Source: Rhodococcus triatomae (GTDB lineage Bacteria; Actinomycetota; Actinomycetes; Mycobacteriales; Mycobacteriaceae). Taken from it: a stretch of 64,000 nucleotides of DNA. The notes beneath the pieces were generated by a model. That model was not told the DNA's origin and ran no database searches. It was given only the letters and a program-made list of their open reading frames with translations. Position 1 is the first letter of the stretch, and every line of letters starts with the position of its first letter. The stretch lies in contig NZ_CP048814.1 in assembly GCF_014217785.1 (NCBI RefSeq), forward strand, positions 930,001 through 994,000. Direction: 5' to 3'. The translations under genes and the position numbers were made by a program. This document shows, one piece after another, positions 9,549 through 18,092 of the stretch.

Positions 9549-11564
9549 CTACCGGTCCAGCGCCCGGCGGAGTTCCTCGACACTCCCCACCGGGAGGTCG
9601 CAGACGGTGCCCCGGCACACGTAGGCGGCGTCGCCTCCGTCCACGGCGGGTCGATCGGCCAGCAGCGGACCGGAATCGCCCACACCGCCGACGACGACGG
9701 CGCCACCGGGGGCGTGAGCCCGGGCTGCGGCGAGCAGCTCCGACGACGCGGGAGCGTCGGCCGCCAGTGCCACCGCCACCTGGAGTGGTCCCCGCAGCGC
9801 CGCCTCGGCGACCGCGATCCAGTGACCGGCGGAGCGGGACGCACGGGAGATCACCAGCGAAGCCCTGGCCAGGGACCGCAGCGCCGCAGCCGCATAGCGC
9901 TCTCCCGCCGACGCCGGGGCAAGAGGGGCGAGGGTGAGCAGCGCCTCGGTGATGCTCGACGCGCCGGACGGCGTCGCCCCGTCGACCGGGTCCCTCGGCC
10001 GGGCGACCAGCCGCTCGGCGTCGTCGGCGGTGTCGAACCAGCTGCCGGGTTCGTCGGCGTCGGGAAAGTGCTCGAGCGCCGAGTCCACCAGCGCCACGGC
10101 CCGCTGCACCCAGCCGGGGTCGCCGGTGGCCTGGTGCAGCGCCGCCAGACCGGTGGCGAGGCAGGCGTAGTCCTCGAGGACTCCGGCCGGGTCGCCGACG
10201 ACACCGCCGAGCGACGCCCTCCGCAGCCTGCCGTCCACGAGGTGGGTGCGCAGGACCGCATCCGCGGCCGCGGCCGCCGCCTCCACCCACTCGGGACGAC
10301 CGAGGCCCGCGCCCGCCTCCGCGAGTGCGGTGATCGCCAGCCCGTTCCACGCGGTGACGACCTTGTCGTCCCGGCCCGGCTGGGGCCGCGTGTCACGCGC
10401 AGCAAGCAGCGCGGCGCGCACGCGGTTCCACCGCGCGGGGTCGTCGGGATCCTCCGGGAGTTGCAGGACGGAGGTACCGGCCTCGAAGGTTCCGGCCGTA
10501 CCGACGGCCAGCAGCCCCGCGGCCCACACGCCGTCCTCGAAGCCCAGCACGTCGACGAGCTGGTCCGGGGTCCACGCGTAGGTCAGGCCTTCGATTCCGT
10601 CGGTGTCGGCGTCGAGGGCGGATGCGAACCCGCCCTCGGCGGTGCGCAGGTCCCGCAGGAGGAACTGGGCGATGCCCTCGGCGACGCGAGTGGCGAGTGG
10701 CGAGCCGGTGCGCCGCGCCAGGTGCGCGTAGAAGCGCAACAGTTGCGCGTTGTCGTAGAGCATCTTCTCGAAGTGCGGCACCACCCACTCCGCATCGACC
10801 GAGTAGCGCGCGAAACCCCCGCCGAGCTGGTCGTGGATTCCGCCGCGGGCCATCGCCGACGCCGTGCGTTCCACGGTCGCGAGCGCCGCCTCGTCGCCGG
10901 TACGCTCCCAATGCCGCAGCAGCGCCTCGAGCAGGGCCGACGGCGGGAACTTCGGGGCACCACCGAATCCGCCGTGCTCGGTGTCCTCGTCCCGCAGGAC
11001 CGCGGCGACCGCAGCGTCGAGTTCGGCCGCATCCGGCGGGGCGCCGCCGGCGGGAACCGCTCCCGCGGCCCGTTCGAGCTCGGCGACCACGGACTGTGCG
11101 GCACGGTCGACGTCGTCGCGCCGTGAGGTCCAGGTGTCGGTGACCGCCTCGAGGAGCTGGGTGAAGGAGGGCATTCCCCCGCGGGGGTGCCGCGGGTAGT
11201 ACGTCCCGCAGTAGAAGGGCGATCCGGCCGGCGTGAGGAAGCAGGTCATCGGCCAGCCGCCCTGACCGGTCATCGCCACGGTCGCGTTCATGTACACCGC
11301 GTCGATGTCGGGGCGTTCCTCGCGGTCGACCTTCACGCAGACGAAGTTCGCGTTCATCAGCGCAGCGGTCTGTTCGTCCTCGAACGACTCGTGCGCCATC
11401 ACGTGGCACCAGTGACACGCCGCGTATCCCACGGAGAGCAGGATCGGCACGTCCCGCTCGTGCGCCTCGGCCGTCGCTTCCGGGCCCCACTGCTGCCAGT
11501 GCACCGGATTGTCGGCATGCTGCCGCAGGTAGGGACTGGTCGCGGTGCTCAGGCGGTTGGACAT
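9549..11564 (-). CDS. DUF255 thioredoxin-domain protein (YyaL/Rv1084-like)
   Basis: The protein has 671 residues. The N-terminal DUF255 thioredoxin fold (about 1-165) carries Cys50-His-Trp-Cys53 in GYAACHWCHVM. It is followed by an alpha/alpha six-barrel region like those of glycosidases and epimerases (about 200-600). The segment TGQGGWPMTCFLTP is highly conserved in this family. Bacterial members are uncharacterised, with roles in redox or glycan metabolism suggested only by folds. It matches Rv1084 in the conserved gene order. The stop lies three bases past the convergent permease stop, so the two genes abut tail to tail. Confidence 0.9.
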   Translation of the reverse strand: MSNRLSTATSPYLRQHADNPVHWQQWGPEATAEAHERDVPILLSVGYAACHWCHVMAHESFEDEQTAALMNANFVCVKVDREERPDIDAVYMNATVAMTGQGGWPMTCFLTPAGSPFYCGTYYPRHPRGGMPSFTQLLEAVTDTWTSRRDDVDRAAQSVVAELERAAGAVPAGGAPPDAAELDAAVAAVLRDEDTEHGGFGGAPKFPPSALLEALLRHWERTGDEAALATVERTASAMARGGIHDQLGGGFARYSVDAEWVVPHFEKMLYDNAQLLRFYAHLARRTGSPLATRVAEGIAQFLLRDLRTAEGGFASALDADTDGIEGLTYAWTPDQLVDVLGFEDGVWAAGLLAVGTAGTFEAGTSVLQLPEDPDDPARWNRVRAALLAARDTRPQPGRDDKVVTAWNGLAITALAEAGAGLGRPEWVEAAAAAADAVLRTHLVDGRLRRASLGGVVGDPAGVLEDYACLATGLAALHQATGDPGWVQRAVALVDSALEHFPDADEPGSWFDTADDAERLVARPRDPVDGATPSGASSITEALLTLAPLAPASAGERYAAAALRSLARASLVISRASRSAGHWIAVAEAALRGPLQVAVALAADAPASSELLAAARAHAPGGAVVVGGVGDSGPLLADRPAVDGGDAAYVCRGTVCDLPVGSVEELRRALDR

Positions 11565-11615
11565 ACCTCGAGCGTATCCGCCGGGGCCGCTCGGCCACGG
11601 ACCACGCCGACGCGG

Positions 11616-11939
11616 CTACTTCGTCACGTTCGGTGGATTGTCCGTGTGCTCGTCGTCCTGACCGACCGCACCACGGTCGGAATCCTCGTGGACCGCACCG
11701 CGGTCGGTCCCCTCGTCCAGCGCCTGGTCGGGCTCGGGATGCTCGGGCTCGAACGTCTCGGGCAGTTGCCCGAGTTTCTTGTTCATCGACCGGACCAGCA
11801 GGACGATCCCGATCAGCAGCGCCATGATCACCACGAGCCCCACCGGGGATGCCTTGCCGAACTCCGGCCCGGTCGGGTTGGCCGGCGACTGCGCGAGCAC
11901 CTCGGCCACGCCGAGCGACGCCACGTTCCACACACTCAT
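11616..11939 (-). CDS. small single-helix membrane protein downstream of mca (Rv1083-like)
   Basis: The protein has 107 residues from the ATG at 11939. A short N-terminus ([19 protein letters not shown]) leads to one hydrophobic helix at about 34-52 ([16 protein letters not shown]), then KK and a long acidic, Glu/Asp-rich cytosolic tail. No enzymatic motif is visible. The start codon overlaps the mca stop (ATGA), so translation is coupled to mca. The same adjacency occurs for Rv1083 and mca in mycobacteria. Function unknown; a partner role in mycothiol-linked detoxification is only inference. Confidence 0.82.
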   Translation of the reverse strand: MSVWNVASLGVAEVLAQSPANPTGPEFGKASPVGLVVIMALLIGIVLLVRSMNKKLGQLPETFEPEHPEPDQALDEGTDRGAVHEDSDRGAVGQDDEHTDNPPNVTK

Positions 11940-12814
11940 CTGCGGCCACTCTCCTCGACACCCGCGAACAGGTCGGACTCCGGAATCGACGTGGTGACGC
12001 GAGTCTTCGCGAGCTCGAACTCCTCGGTCGGCCACACCTTCTGCTGGATGTCGAGCGGCACCGCGAAGAACGAGCCGTTCGGGTCGATCTGCGTCGCGTG
12101 CGCACGGAGTGCGTCGTCCCGCTGCGGGAAGTAGTCGGAGCAGGTCACCTGGGTGGTCACCCTGGCCATCAGGTCACCCTGCTCGGTCTTCCACTTCTTC
12201 AGCCAGTCGGCCATCGGGAATTCCTCGCCGCGGCGCTCGTACTCCTCCTGGAAGAGCAGCAGGCGTTTCCTGATGAATCCGTGGTTGTAATAGACCTTGA
12301 GCACCTCCCACGGCTCACCCGCGTCGGGGTAGCGGTCGGGGTCGGCGGCAGCCTCGTACGCGGCCATGGTGACCTCGTGACACCGGATGTGATCCGGGTG
12401 CGGGTAGCCGCCGTTCTCGTCGTACGTCGTCACGACGTGGGGACGGAATTCGCGGATCGACCGCACCAGCGCCTCCACCGGGCCGTCCAGCGGGATCGCC
12501 GCGAAGCTGCCCTCCGGCACCGGCGGCAGTGGGTCGCCCTCGGGAAGCCCCGAGTCGACGAACCCGAGCCACTCGTGCTCGACACCGAGGATCCGGGCGG
12601 CCTCGGCCATCTCCTCGCGCCGGACCTCGGACATGCGGTCCCGAACGCCGGGAACGTCCATCGCCGGATTGAGGATGTCGCCGCGCTCTCCCCCCGTCAG
12701 GGTCACAACTCGAACACGATTTCCTTCCGCCGCGTAGCGGGCGGTGGTGCCAGCACCCTTGCTGGACTCGTCGTCCGGATGGGCATGGACGGCCATGAGC
12801 CGGAATCCGCTCAC
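11936..12814 (-). CDS. mca: mycothiol S-conjugate amidase
   Basis: Mca is a zinc amidase that cleaves mycothiol S-conjugates to a mercapturic acid and GlcN-inositol, detoxifying alkylating agents and drugs in the cytosol. Zinc motifs are AHPDD near the N-terminus and YPHPDH at about 140. [19 protein letters not shown] and [14 protein letters not shown] are typical Mca segments. The product has 292 residues from the GTG at 12814, which has GAGGTGA eight bases upstream; a GTG at 12826 has no clear ribosome site. Its presence indicates an organism that makes mycothiol. It is divergent from the DUF4307 gene. Confidence 0.95.
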   Translation of the reverse strand: MSGFRLMAVHAHPDDESSKGAGTTARYAAEGNRVRVVTLTGGERGDILNPAMDVPGVRDRMSEVRREEMAEAARILGVEHEWLGFVDSGLPEGDPLPPVPEGSFAAIPLDGPVEALVRSIREFRPHVVTTYDENGGYPHPDHIRCHEVTMAAYEAAADPDRYPDAGEPWEVLKVYYNHGFIRKRLLLFQEEYERRGEEFPMADWLKKWKTEQGDLMARVTTQVTCSDYFPQRDDALRAHATQIDPNGSFFAVPLDIQQKVWPTEEFELAKTRVTTSIPESDLFAGVEESGRR

Positions 12815-12997
12815 GTGTTCGTTCACCTCGGCTTGTCGTCGCTGTTCGTCGCCTCCACCGGCGCCGGTGGAGCGTGCTCGCTCGTCCTCTATAGTTCCAC
12901 CCGTGAGTTCCGCACGCAGCCGTGCCCCCGTGGGAGCGCTGCGAGGAGTACCGAAAGCCGCGTCGACCGACGTGCGCGCGGCGGTGAGAGCAGAGTG

Positions 12998-13432
12998 ATG
13001 ACGAGAACGCTTCCCCCCGGCAGATACGCGTCGGCGACACCGAAGCGACCGCGAAAGACGCTGGTGTGGGCACTGGGCGCCGGGGTGATCGTACTGGGGC
13101 TGGTCATCGCCTATCTCGCGTACGACAAGTTCGCGGTGAACGAGATCGACACCGAACTCACCTCCTTCGAAGTGGTCGACGACGGCACCCTCGAGGTCAC
13201 CTTCACCGTCACCCGGGAGGATCCCGCCGACGATGCCGTGTGCATCGTGCGGGCCCGTTCCCGGGACGGATCGGAGACCGGTCGGCGCGAGGTCTACATC
13301 CCCGGAGGGGACTCCGCCACCGTCCTGCTCACCTCCCCGGTACACACCTCACAGCGGCCCGCGGTGGGGGACGTGTACGGGTGCAGCCTGGACGTTCCGG
13401 CATACCTGACCGGTGACTCGATCGGTAACTGA
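12998..13432 (+). CDS. DUF4307 membrane protein (Rv1081c-like)
   Basis: The protein has 144 residues. A basic N-terminus (TPKRPRKT) precedes one transmembrane helix at about 25-47. An extracytoplasmic beta-rich domain follows, with two cysteines ([10 protein letters not shown] and VYGCSLDV) that could form a disulfide. The family is DUF4307, restricted to actinobacteria and of unknown function. The ATG at 12998 has an in-frame GTG immediately before it, so the start may be three bases earlier. It lies between mca and greA as Rv1081c does, and is divergent from mca. Confidence 0.85.
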   Translation: MTRTLPPGRYASATPKRPRKTLVWALGAGVIVLGLVIAYLAYDKFAVNEIDTELTSFEVVDDGTLEVTFTVTREDPADDAVCIVRARSRDGSETGRREVYIPGGDSATVLLTSPVHTSQRPAVGDVYGCSLDVPAYLTGDSIGN

Positions 13433-13467
13433 CGAATCACCGATCGGCTCGGCCGACGAACTCTCCG

Positions 13468-13510
13468 TGCTAGAATTGCCTGATACACGGTTCCGGGTGG
13501 AACCGTGTAT
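13468..13510 (+). promoter_or_regulatory. greA promoter with inverted repeat at predicted transcript start
   Basis: TGCTAGAAT at 13468-13476 is an extended -10 element. Seven bases downstream begins a perfect 12-base inverted repeat (ATACACGGTTCC, loop GGGT, GGAACCGTGTAT; 13483-13510). The hairpin would therefore form the very 5' end of a leader of about 190 bases before greA. It may stabilise the RNA, act in attenuation, or be a protein operator. No good -35 hexamer is visible. Confidence 0.6.
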
Positions 13511-13674
13511 TGCTGCATTATGCGGCGCTACGACGCATGTCCGCACCGTGGACGGCAAGGCGGGCAAGACGTATGTCTGCGGCAGGGTGCCGCGAGCGTC
13601 CGGCCGCCGACCACTGCCGTCGCAGCGTCCTGACGAAGGAGCCGGACGGCTTCAACTACGAGGGAGTGATCGAG

Positions 13675-14169
13675 ATGACCGAGACCCAGGTGACCTGGTT
13701 GACCCAGGAATCACACGACAGGCTCAAGAGCGAACTCGACCAACTCATCGCCAACCGTCCCGTGATCGCAGCCGAGATCAACGAGCGCCGTGAAGAGGGC
13801 GACCTCAAGGAGAACGGCGGCTACCACGCCGCCCGCGAGGAGCAGGGCCAGCAGGAAGCGCGTATCCGCCAGCTGCAGGAACTCCTCAACAACGCCAAGG
13901 TCGGCGAGGCGCCCACCCAGTCGGGTGTGGCACTGCCGGGTTCCGTGGTGAAGGTCTACTACGACGGCGACGAGAAGGACACCGAGACGTTCCTGATCGC
14001 CACCCGCGAGGAAGGCGCCCGCGGCGGCGAGCTCGAGGTGTACTCGCCCAACTCACCGCTCGGTGGAGCGCTGCTCGACGCGAAGGTCGGCGAGACCCGC
14101 GAGTACACGCTGCCCAACGGCAGCACCATGAAGGTGACGCTGGTCAGCGCGGAGCCGTACCACAGCTGA
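13675..14169 (+). CDS. greA: transcription elongation factor GreA
   Basis: GreA binds in the RNA polymerase secondary channel and stimulates cleavage of backtracked transcripts. The product has 164 residues. An N-terminal coiled coil (about 1-80) carries the tip residues in [21 protein letters not shown], with the acidic pair that coordinates magnesium. A C-terminal FKBP-like domain follows from about 85 ([18 protein letters not shown]). The ATG at 13675 gives the exact family start ([18 protein letters not shown]). A long upstream in-frame extension is rejected because it would translate the leader. A strong terminator follows. Confidence 0.96.
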   Translation: MTETQVTWLTQESHDRLKSELDQLIANRPVIAAEINERREEGDLKENGGYHAAREEQGQQEARIRQLQELLNNAKVGEAPTQSGVALPGSVVKVYYDGDEKDTETFLIATREEGARGGELEVYSPNSPLGGALLDAKVGETREYTLPNGSTMKVTLVSAEPYHS

Positions 14170-14202
14170 TCGAACGATCGTCCGGCCGGAAGGACCCGGC
14201 CA

Positions 14203-14252
14203 CAGTGAACGAGGCTCCGGCCGGGAATCCCCGGCCGGAGCCTCGTTCACTG
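14203..14252. terminator. bidirectional terminator between greA and NlpC/P60 gene
   Basis: A perfect 23-base-pair stem (14203-14225 with 14230-14252) closes an AATC loop between two convergent genes. No U-run follows on the plus strand, as is usual in high-GC actinobacteria. Confidence 0.85.
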
Positions 14253-14280
14253 TCGCGAGTGAGCACGGCAGCCGCCACCC

Positions 14281-15696
14281 TCAGACGATCCGGCGTGCCT
14301 TCATCCCGTCGAACACGGGCCCGATCCGCACGATGTCGCCGGTAGTGGGCGCGTGCAGCATCTGGCCGTTGCCCACGTAGATGGCGACGTGGCCTGGTCC
14401 GCCCGCCTGCCAGTTGCCGAAGAGCAGATCACCGGGCTTGGCCTCGGTCAACGGAATCTCGGTACCGACGTGCCACTGCGTTTCCGACGTGCGCGGCAGC
14501 GTGATACCCGTGGCAGCGTAGACGGCGAAGGACGTCAGCCCGGAGCAGTCGAAGCCGCCCATGGTGGGTCCGTTGATGTTGCCGCCGCCCCACACGTACG
14601 GAAGCCCGATGAAGCGCATCGCGACATCGACCACTCGGCTCTCGCCGAGGCCGGCTGCTCCGTAGAAGAACGGCGACAGCATCCGCGCGAAGGATTCCTC
14701 GAGCGAGCGGATCCGGTGCACGTGCGAGACGGTCTCGTTCTCGAGGTCCGCCATGCCGGGCGGTATCCCCCCGGCCACCCGCACCGTGTCCGGCCCGGCG
14801 GTGTAGGCGGCGAGGGTGAGATCGAGGGTGTCCCCGGAGACGACGCCGTCGCCCTTCCACTGCTCGACCTGCTGATACAGGTCACACAGCATGCGCCCCG
14901 AGGCCATGGTGGAATCGGCGACGCCGAGGATGTCGACCTTGCCGTCGCCGTCCGCGTCCTCGCCGTAGCGGCTCCACTCGCCGGGGAGGAACTGCCCAGG
15001 ACCGCGCGCTCCGAGTCGGGACACCGGGGCGTTCGCACCCCACCGGAACCCGCTCTGCACCGAATAGAGTGCGGCCAGGGTGGGTGGCGTGATCTCCTCG
15101 CAGAGCGAGCCGGCCTTGCGGATCCACGGGGCGAACACCGCCACCGCTCCGACCGGCGCCACCGAGCTTCCCGCATAGGCCGCCGGGACGGACGGGATCA
15201 GCGCCCCGAGACCACCGAGCACACTCGGCGCGGACGCGGCGAGTTCGGACAACACCGAGGGACCCACAGCCGGTGATCCGAACGCGGCGGCTCCACCGCC
15301 TCCCGAGGTGGCCGGCGGAGCGCCGTACCGGGGATCCGGCTGCAGCGGCACACCTTCGAGGCGGGGGCCGGGTGGCTGTCCGGGTACCGGCTCGGCCTGC
15401 TCCTCGTCGGCGGCCTCGGCATCGGCCCTGGCCTCGGGGGGAATGAACGGGTCGGTTGCCTCCGTCACCGCGTCGGAGGTGCGGCTCAACAACTCCTCGG
15501 CCTGCTGGCGAGTACCGTCCGGCAGGGTCGCGAGGGCATCCCCCACCTGTTGGCGTACCTCGGGGGCGGCCTCCTCGATCGAGGCGATGGCCTGCTCGGC
15601 CTGCTCCTGAAGCTCCTGCGGAATGTCCGCCCCCTGAACTATGGCCCCCGCTGCCGTAGTGATCGCCACGATGATCGCTGCTGCGTCCACTGACAT
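14281..15696 (-). CDS. NlpC/P60 peptidoglycan hydrolase with transglycosylase-like domain
   Basis: The protein has 471 residues. A hydrophobic N-terminus (about 6-22) may be a membrane or export signal. A helical, Glu-rich region (25-95) and a Pro/Gly linker (100-135) follow, then an SLT-like lytic transglycosylase domain (about 190-340). The C-terminal NlpC/P60 domain has the triad Cys384 (GGFDCSGL), His436 (GGPGHVAIYVG) and His448. In the SLT domain the usual catalytic Glu is Gln214 (YSVQSGF), although GARGPGQFLPGEW is kept, so this half may only bind glycan. Asp-rich DADGDGKVD at 247-255 resembles a calcium loop. The role is probably cell-wall peptide cleavage. Confidence 0.85.
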   Translation of the reverse strand: MSVDAAAIIVAITTAAGAIVQGADIPQELQEQAEQAIASIEEAAPEVRQQVGDALATLPDGTRQQAEELLSRTSDAVTEATDPFIPPEARADAEAADEEQAEPVPGQPPGPRLEGVPLQPDPRYGAPPATSGGGGAAAFGSPAVGPSVLSELAASAPSVLGGLGALIPSVPAAYAGSSVAPVGAVAVFAPWIRKAGSLCEEITPPTLAALYSVQSGFRWGANAPVSRLGARGPGQFLPGEWSRYGEDADGDGKVDILGVADSTMASGRMLCDLYQQVEQWKGDGVVSGDTLDLTLAAYTAGPDTVRVAGGIPPGMADLENETVSHVHRIRSLEESFARMLSPFFYGAAGLGESRVVDVAMRFIGLPYVWGGGNINGPTMGGFDCSGLTSFAVYAATGITLPRTSETQWHVGTEIPLTEAKPGDLLFGNWQAGGPGHVAIYVGNGQMLHAPTTGDIVRIGPVFDGMKARRIV

Positions 15697-15885
15697 GCAT
15701 GCACTCCTTCTTCCCGGCCCACAGTCACCGAGTGCAGTCCACCGTACGACCGGTCACACCTTTCTCGTGGCCGAATGCCAGAGATTCATCGTTAACTTAT
15801 CTGCGCACGCCCGTGAGCGGAAGACTCGACGGTGGCCAGGGCCGTTCCCAGCTCCGTCACAGGTTCGACAGGCACCATGTGGGGC

Positions 15886-16101
15886 ATGGCCGCAACACCC
15901 GCCCGCAGAGTCCTCCGACGCCCGCTCAGATCCGCCGCCGGTCTCCTCGGCGCCGCGGGAATCGCCGCCGCCGCCTTCACCGGCCGGGGCGCGGTCGACG
16001 GCGCGGCGGACGCCCCGGCCGCCGCGACCGCCCAGTTCCCCTCCGCCCCGGCGGTGTCCGCGGGGCAGGGCGAACCCGACGCGACGTCGAGTGGATCGTG
16101 A
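15886..16101 (+). CDS. small putative secreted protein upstream of ApbE-like gene
   Basis: The protein has 71 residues from the ATG at 15886 (ATG 15877 adds three). An Arg-rich start (ARRVLRRPLRSA) precedes one hydrophobic segment (about 18-30) and an Ala/Pro-rich tail. This resembles a signal or anchor sequence with little mature protein. Its stop overlaps the GTG start of the ApbE-like gene (GTGA), a coupling pattern that supports it being real. Alternatively it is a remnant of a larger flavoprotein gene. No family recognised. Confidence 0.4.
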   Translation: MAATPARRVLRRPLRSAAGLLGAAGIAAAAFTGRGAVDGAADAPAAATAQFPSAPAVSAGQGEPDATSSGS

Positions 16102-16871
16102 CGGAGGCGGATCGTGCCTCGGTGGAGTGGACGACGTGGGGGTACGGCGTACGGGTCGTGGTGACCGACGCCGACCGCCTCGTCCCCGCGGAGAACCTGG
16201 CGCGCGGATACCTCGCCGCCGTCGACGCGGCGACGAACGCCGAGCGCTCGGATTCGGAGATCGCGGGACTGGCGGCGGGCCCGAACCGGGTCACCCCGCT
16301 GCTCGCCCGGTTCGTCACCGAGGCGATGGCCACCGCCGAACTCACCGACGGCTACCTGTGCCCCACTCCGGGCACCCCCGACTGGCGCTCGATCCGGGTG
16401 GACGGGGACCGGCTCGACCTCCCCGACGGTGCATCACTCGACCTCACCGCCACGACGCGGGCCGCTGCCGCCGACTACGTCGCGGAACAGATCTCCGGAC
16501 TGCTCGAGTGCGGGGTCCTGGTCGGCCTGGGCGGCGACATCGCGACCGCAGGCACGGCACCGGAGGGCGGGTGGCAGATCCGCGTGCGGGACCTGCCGGG
16601 CGACCCCTCCTGCCAGATCGCGGTTCCGGCAGGCGCGGCCGTCGCCACGTCCAGCACCGTCACTCCCCTGCACCCGGATTCGATTCCGCTCTGGCGCACG
16701 GCCTCCGTCGTCGAGAAGTCGTGCGCCCGGGCCCATGCCGTCGCGAGCTCGGCACTGCGCCGGGCGGGCTCCGCGGTGGACTGGGTGTCCGGCCTGGGCG
16801 TCCCGACTCGGCTGGTCGATCAGGAGATGCGAATCGTGACGCTGAGCGGGTGGCCCGCCGCGGCTAGGTAG
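16098..16871 (+). CDS. FAD:protein FMN transferase-like protein (ApbE family, divergent)
   Basis: The protein has 257 residues from the GTG at 16098. ApbE-like segments occur in order: VEWTTWGYGVRVVVTD at the N-terminus, VTPLLARFVTEAMATAELTDG, LVGLGGDIATAG (the conserved Gly-Gly-Asp) and AVATSSTVT. A C-terminal AHAVASSALRRAG stretch is close to the family's AD-LATA motif. ApbE enzymes attach FMN to membrane flavoproteins. Here the middle region, with the usual DPTVG and GGIAKG motifs, is short and degenerate, so activity is uncertain. The stop overlaps the convergent threonine dehydratase gene by eight bases. Confidence 0.72.
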   Translation: MTEADRASVEWTTWGYGVRVVVTDADRLVPAENLARGYLAAVDAATNAERSDSEIAGLAAGPNRVTPLLARFVTEAMATAELTDGYLCPTPGTPDWRSIRVDGDRLDLPDGASLDLTATTRAAAADYVAEQISGLLECGVLVGLGGDIATAGTAPEGGWQIRVRDLPGDPSCQIAVPAGAAVATSSTVTPLHPDSIPLWRTASVVEKSCARAHAVASSALRRAGSAVDWVSGLGVPTRLVDQEMRIVTLSGWPAAAR

Positions 16872-18078
16872 TGACCTGGGTCCGGTATCCGGCCGCGACC
16901 AACGCGTCGAGAAGTTCGCGGCGATGCTGCGGGCCCCGCGTCTCCGCGGTGAGGAACACCTCCACCTCGTCGAGGTCCAGGGTGCCCGCGGTACGCGAGT
17001 GGATCACGTCGACGACGCTCGCCCCGGCGTCCCGGACGATCTCGAGCATCGCGACCAGCCCTCCCGGCCGGTCCGGAATCGTCACCGTCACACCGAGATA
17101 CCGACCGGCTGCCCGGAGACCGTGGGTCACCAGGTGGGTGACCAGCAACGGGTCCACGTTTCCCCCGGACAGCACCGCGCACACCGGCCCCGGCTCGGTG
17201 GGCATGCCGGTCGCGAGGGCCGCGACCGCGGCCGCGCCTGCCGGTTCGACGACGAGCTTGGCGCGCTCGAGACACAGCAGCACGGCGCGCGACAGCTCCT
17301 CCTCGGTGACCGTCACGATCCGGTCCACCTGCGTGGAGACGTGCCGGAACGGCACCTCGCCCGGACGGCCGACGGCGATGCCGTCCGCCATCGTGCTCAT
17401 TCCGTCGAGCGGGACGGGTGCACCGGCGGCGAGGGATGCCGGCCACGCCGCCGCCTGCTCGGCCTGCACCCCGACGACTCGGACCTCGGGGCGGACGGCC
17501 GCGACCGCAGCGGCGATGCCGGCGATCAGGCCGCCTCCGCCCGTGGGGACGACGATCGTGGCGACGTCGGGTATCTGTTCGAGGATCTCGAGCCCGACCG
17601 TGCCCTGCCCGGAAACGATGTCCGCATGGTCGAAGGGATGGATGAGGACCGCGCCGGTCCGGTCCGCGAACTCGTGGGCCGCGACGAGTGCGTCGTCCAC
17701 ACTGTCACCGGCGAACCGGACGTCCGCACCGTAGGCGCGGGTCGCCGCCACCTTCGGCAGCGGCGCACCGTCGGGCATGAACACGGTCGAGGAGATACCG
17801 AGTTCGGATGCCGCCCACGCCACACCCTGCGCGTGGTTACCGGCGCTGGCCGCGACCACTCCGCGGGCCCCCTCGTCGGGGCTCAACCGGGAGATCCGGT
17901 AGTAGGCCCCGCGCGGCTTGAACGACCCGGTGCGCTGGAGGTTCTCGCACTTGAGGAACACCTGGCGTCCACATCGCTCGGACAGCACACGCGAGGCGAT
18001 CACCGGCGTGCGCCGCATGACGGGGTCGAGGACGGCGCGGGCCGCGACGATCTGCTCGTAGGAAACCGGTTCCACCAC
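16864..18078 (-). CDS. ilvA: threonine ammonia-lyase (threonine dehydratase) with ACT domain
   Basis: This PLP enzyme deaminates threonine to 2-oxobutanoate, feeding isoleucine synthesis or propionyl-CoA. It has 404 residues. The catalytic fold (1-320) has Lys54 in GSFKPRGAYY, SAGNHAQG, and the glycine-rich phosphate loop VPTGGGGLIAG. A single C-terminal ACT domain (about 328-404, TIPDRPGGLVAMLEIVRDAG) indicates the short, catabolic/TdcB-like type. ATG at 18078. It is followed upstream by metB 14 bases away in the same direction, so cotranscription is possible. Whether it is allosterically inhibited by isoleucine cannot be told. Confidence 0.92.
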   Translation of the reverse strand: MVEPVSYEQIVAARAVLDPVMRRTPVIASRVLSERCGRQVFLKCENLQRTGSFKPRGAYYRISRLSPDEGARGVVAASAGNHAQGVAWAASELGISSTVFMPDGAPLPKVAATRAYGADVRFAGDSVDDALVAAHEFADRTGAVLIHPFDHADIVSGQGTVGLEILEQIPDVATIVVPTGGGGLIAGIAAAVAAVRPEVRVVGVQAEQAAAWPASLAAGAPVPLDGMSTMADGIAVGRPGEVPFRHVSTQVDRIVTVTEEELSRAVLLCLERAKLVVEPAGAAAVAALATGMPTEPGPVCAVLSGGNVDPLLVTHLVTHGLRAAGRYLGVTVTIPDRPGGLVAMLEIVRDAGASVVDVIHSRTAGTLDLDEVEVFLTAETRGPQHRRELLDALVAAGYRTQVTT

Positions 18079-18092
18079 GCGAGCGTAGGCCG

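Noticed and set aside
13510-13674. 55-residue N-terminal extension of GreA
   Set aside because: It would place leader RNA into protein; the family starts at MTETQVTWL and the extension begins at the hairpin end.
15699-16100. frameshifted N-terminus of the ApbE-like protein
   Set aside because: The extension has only Arg-rich shadow composition; a GTG start with normal ApbE N-terminal sequence is available.
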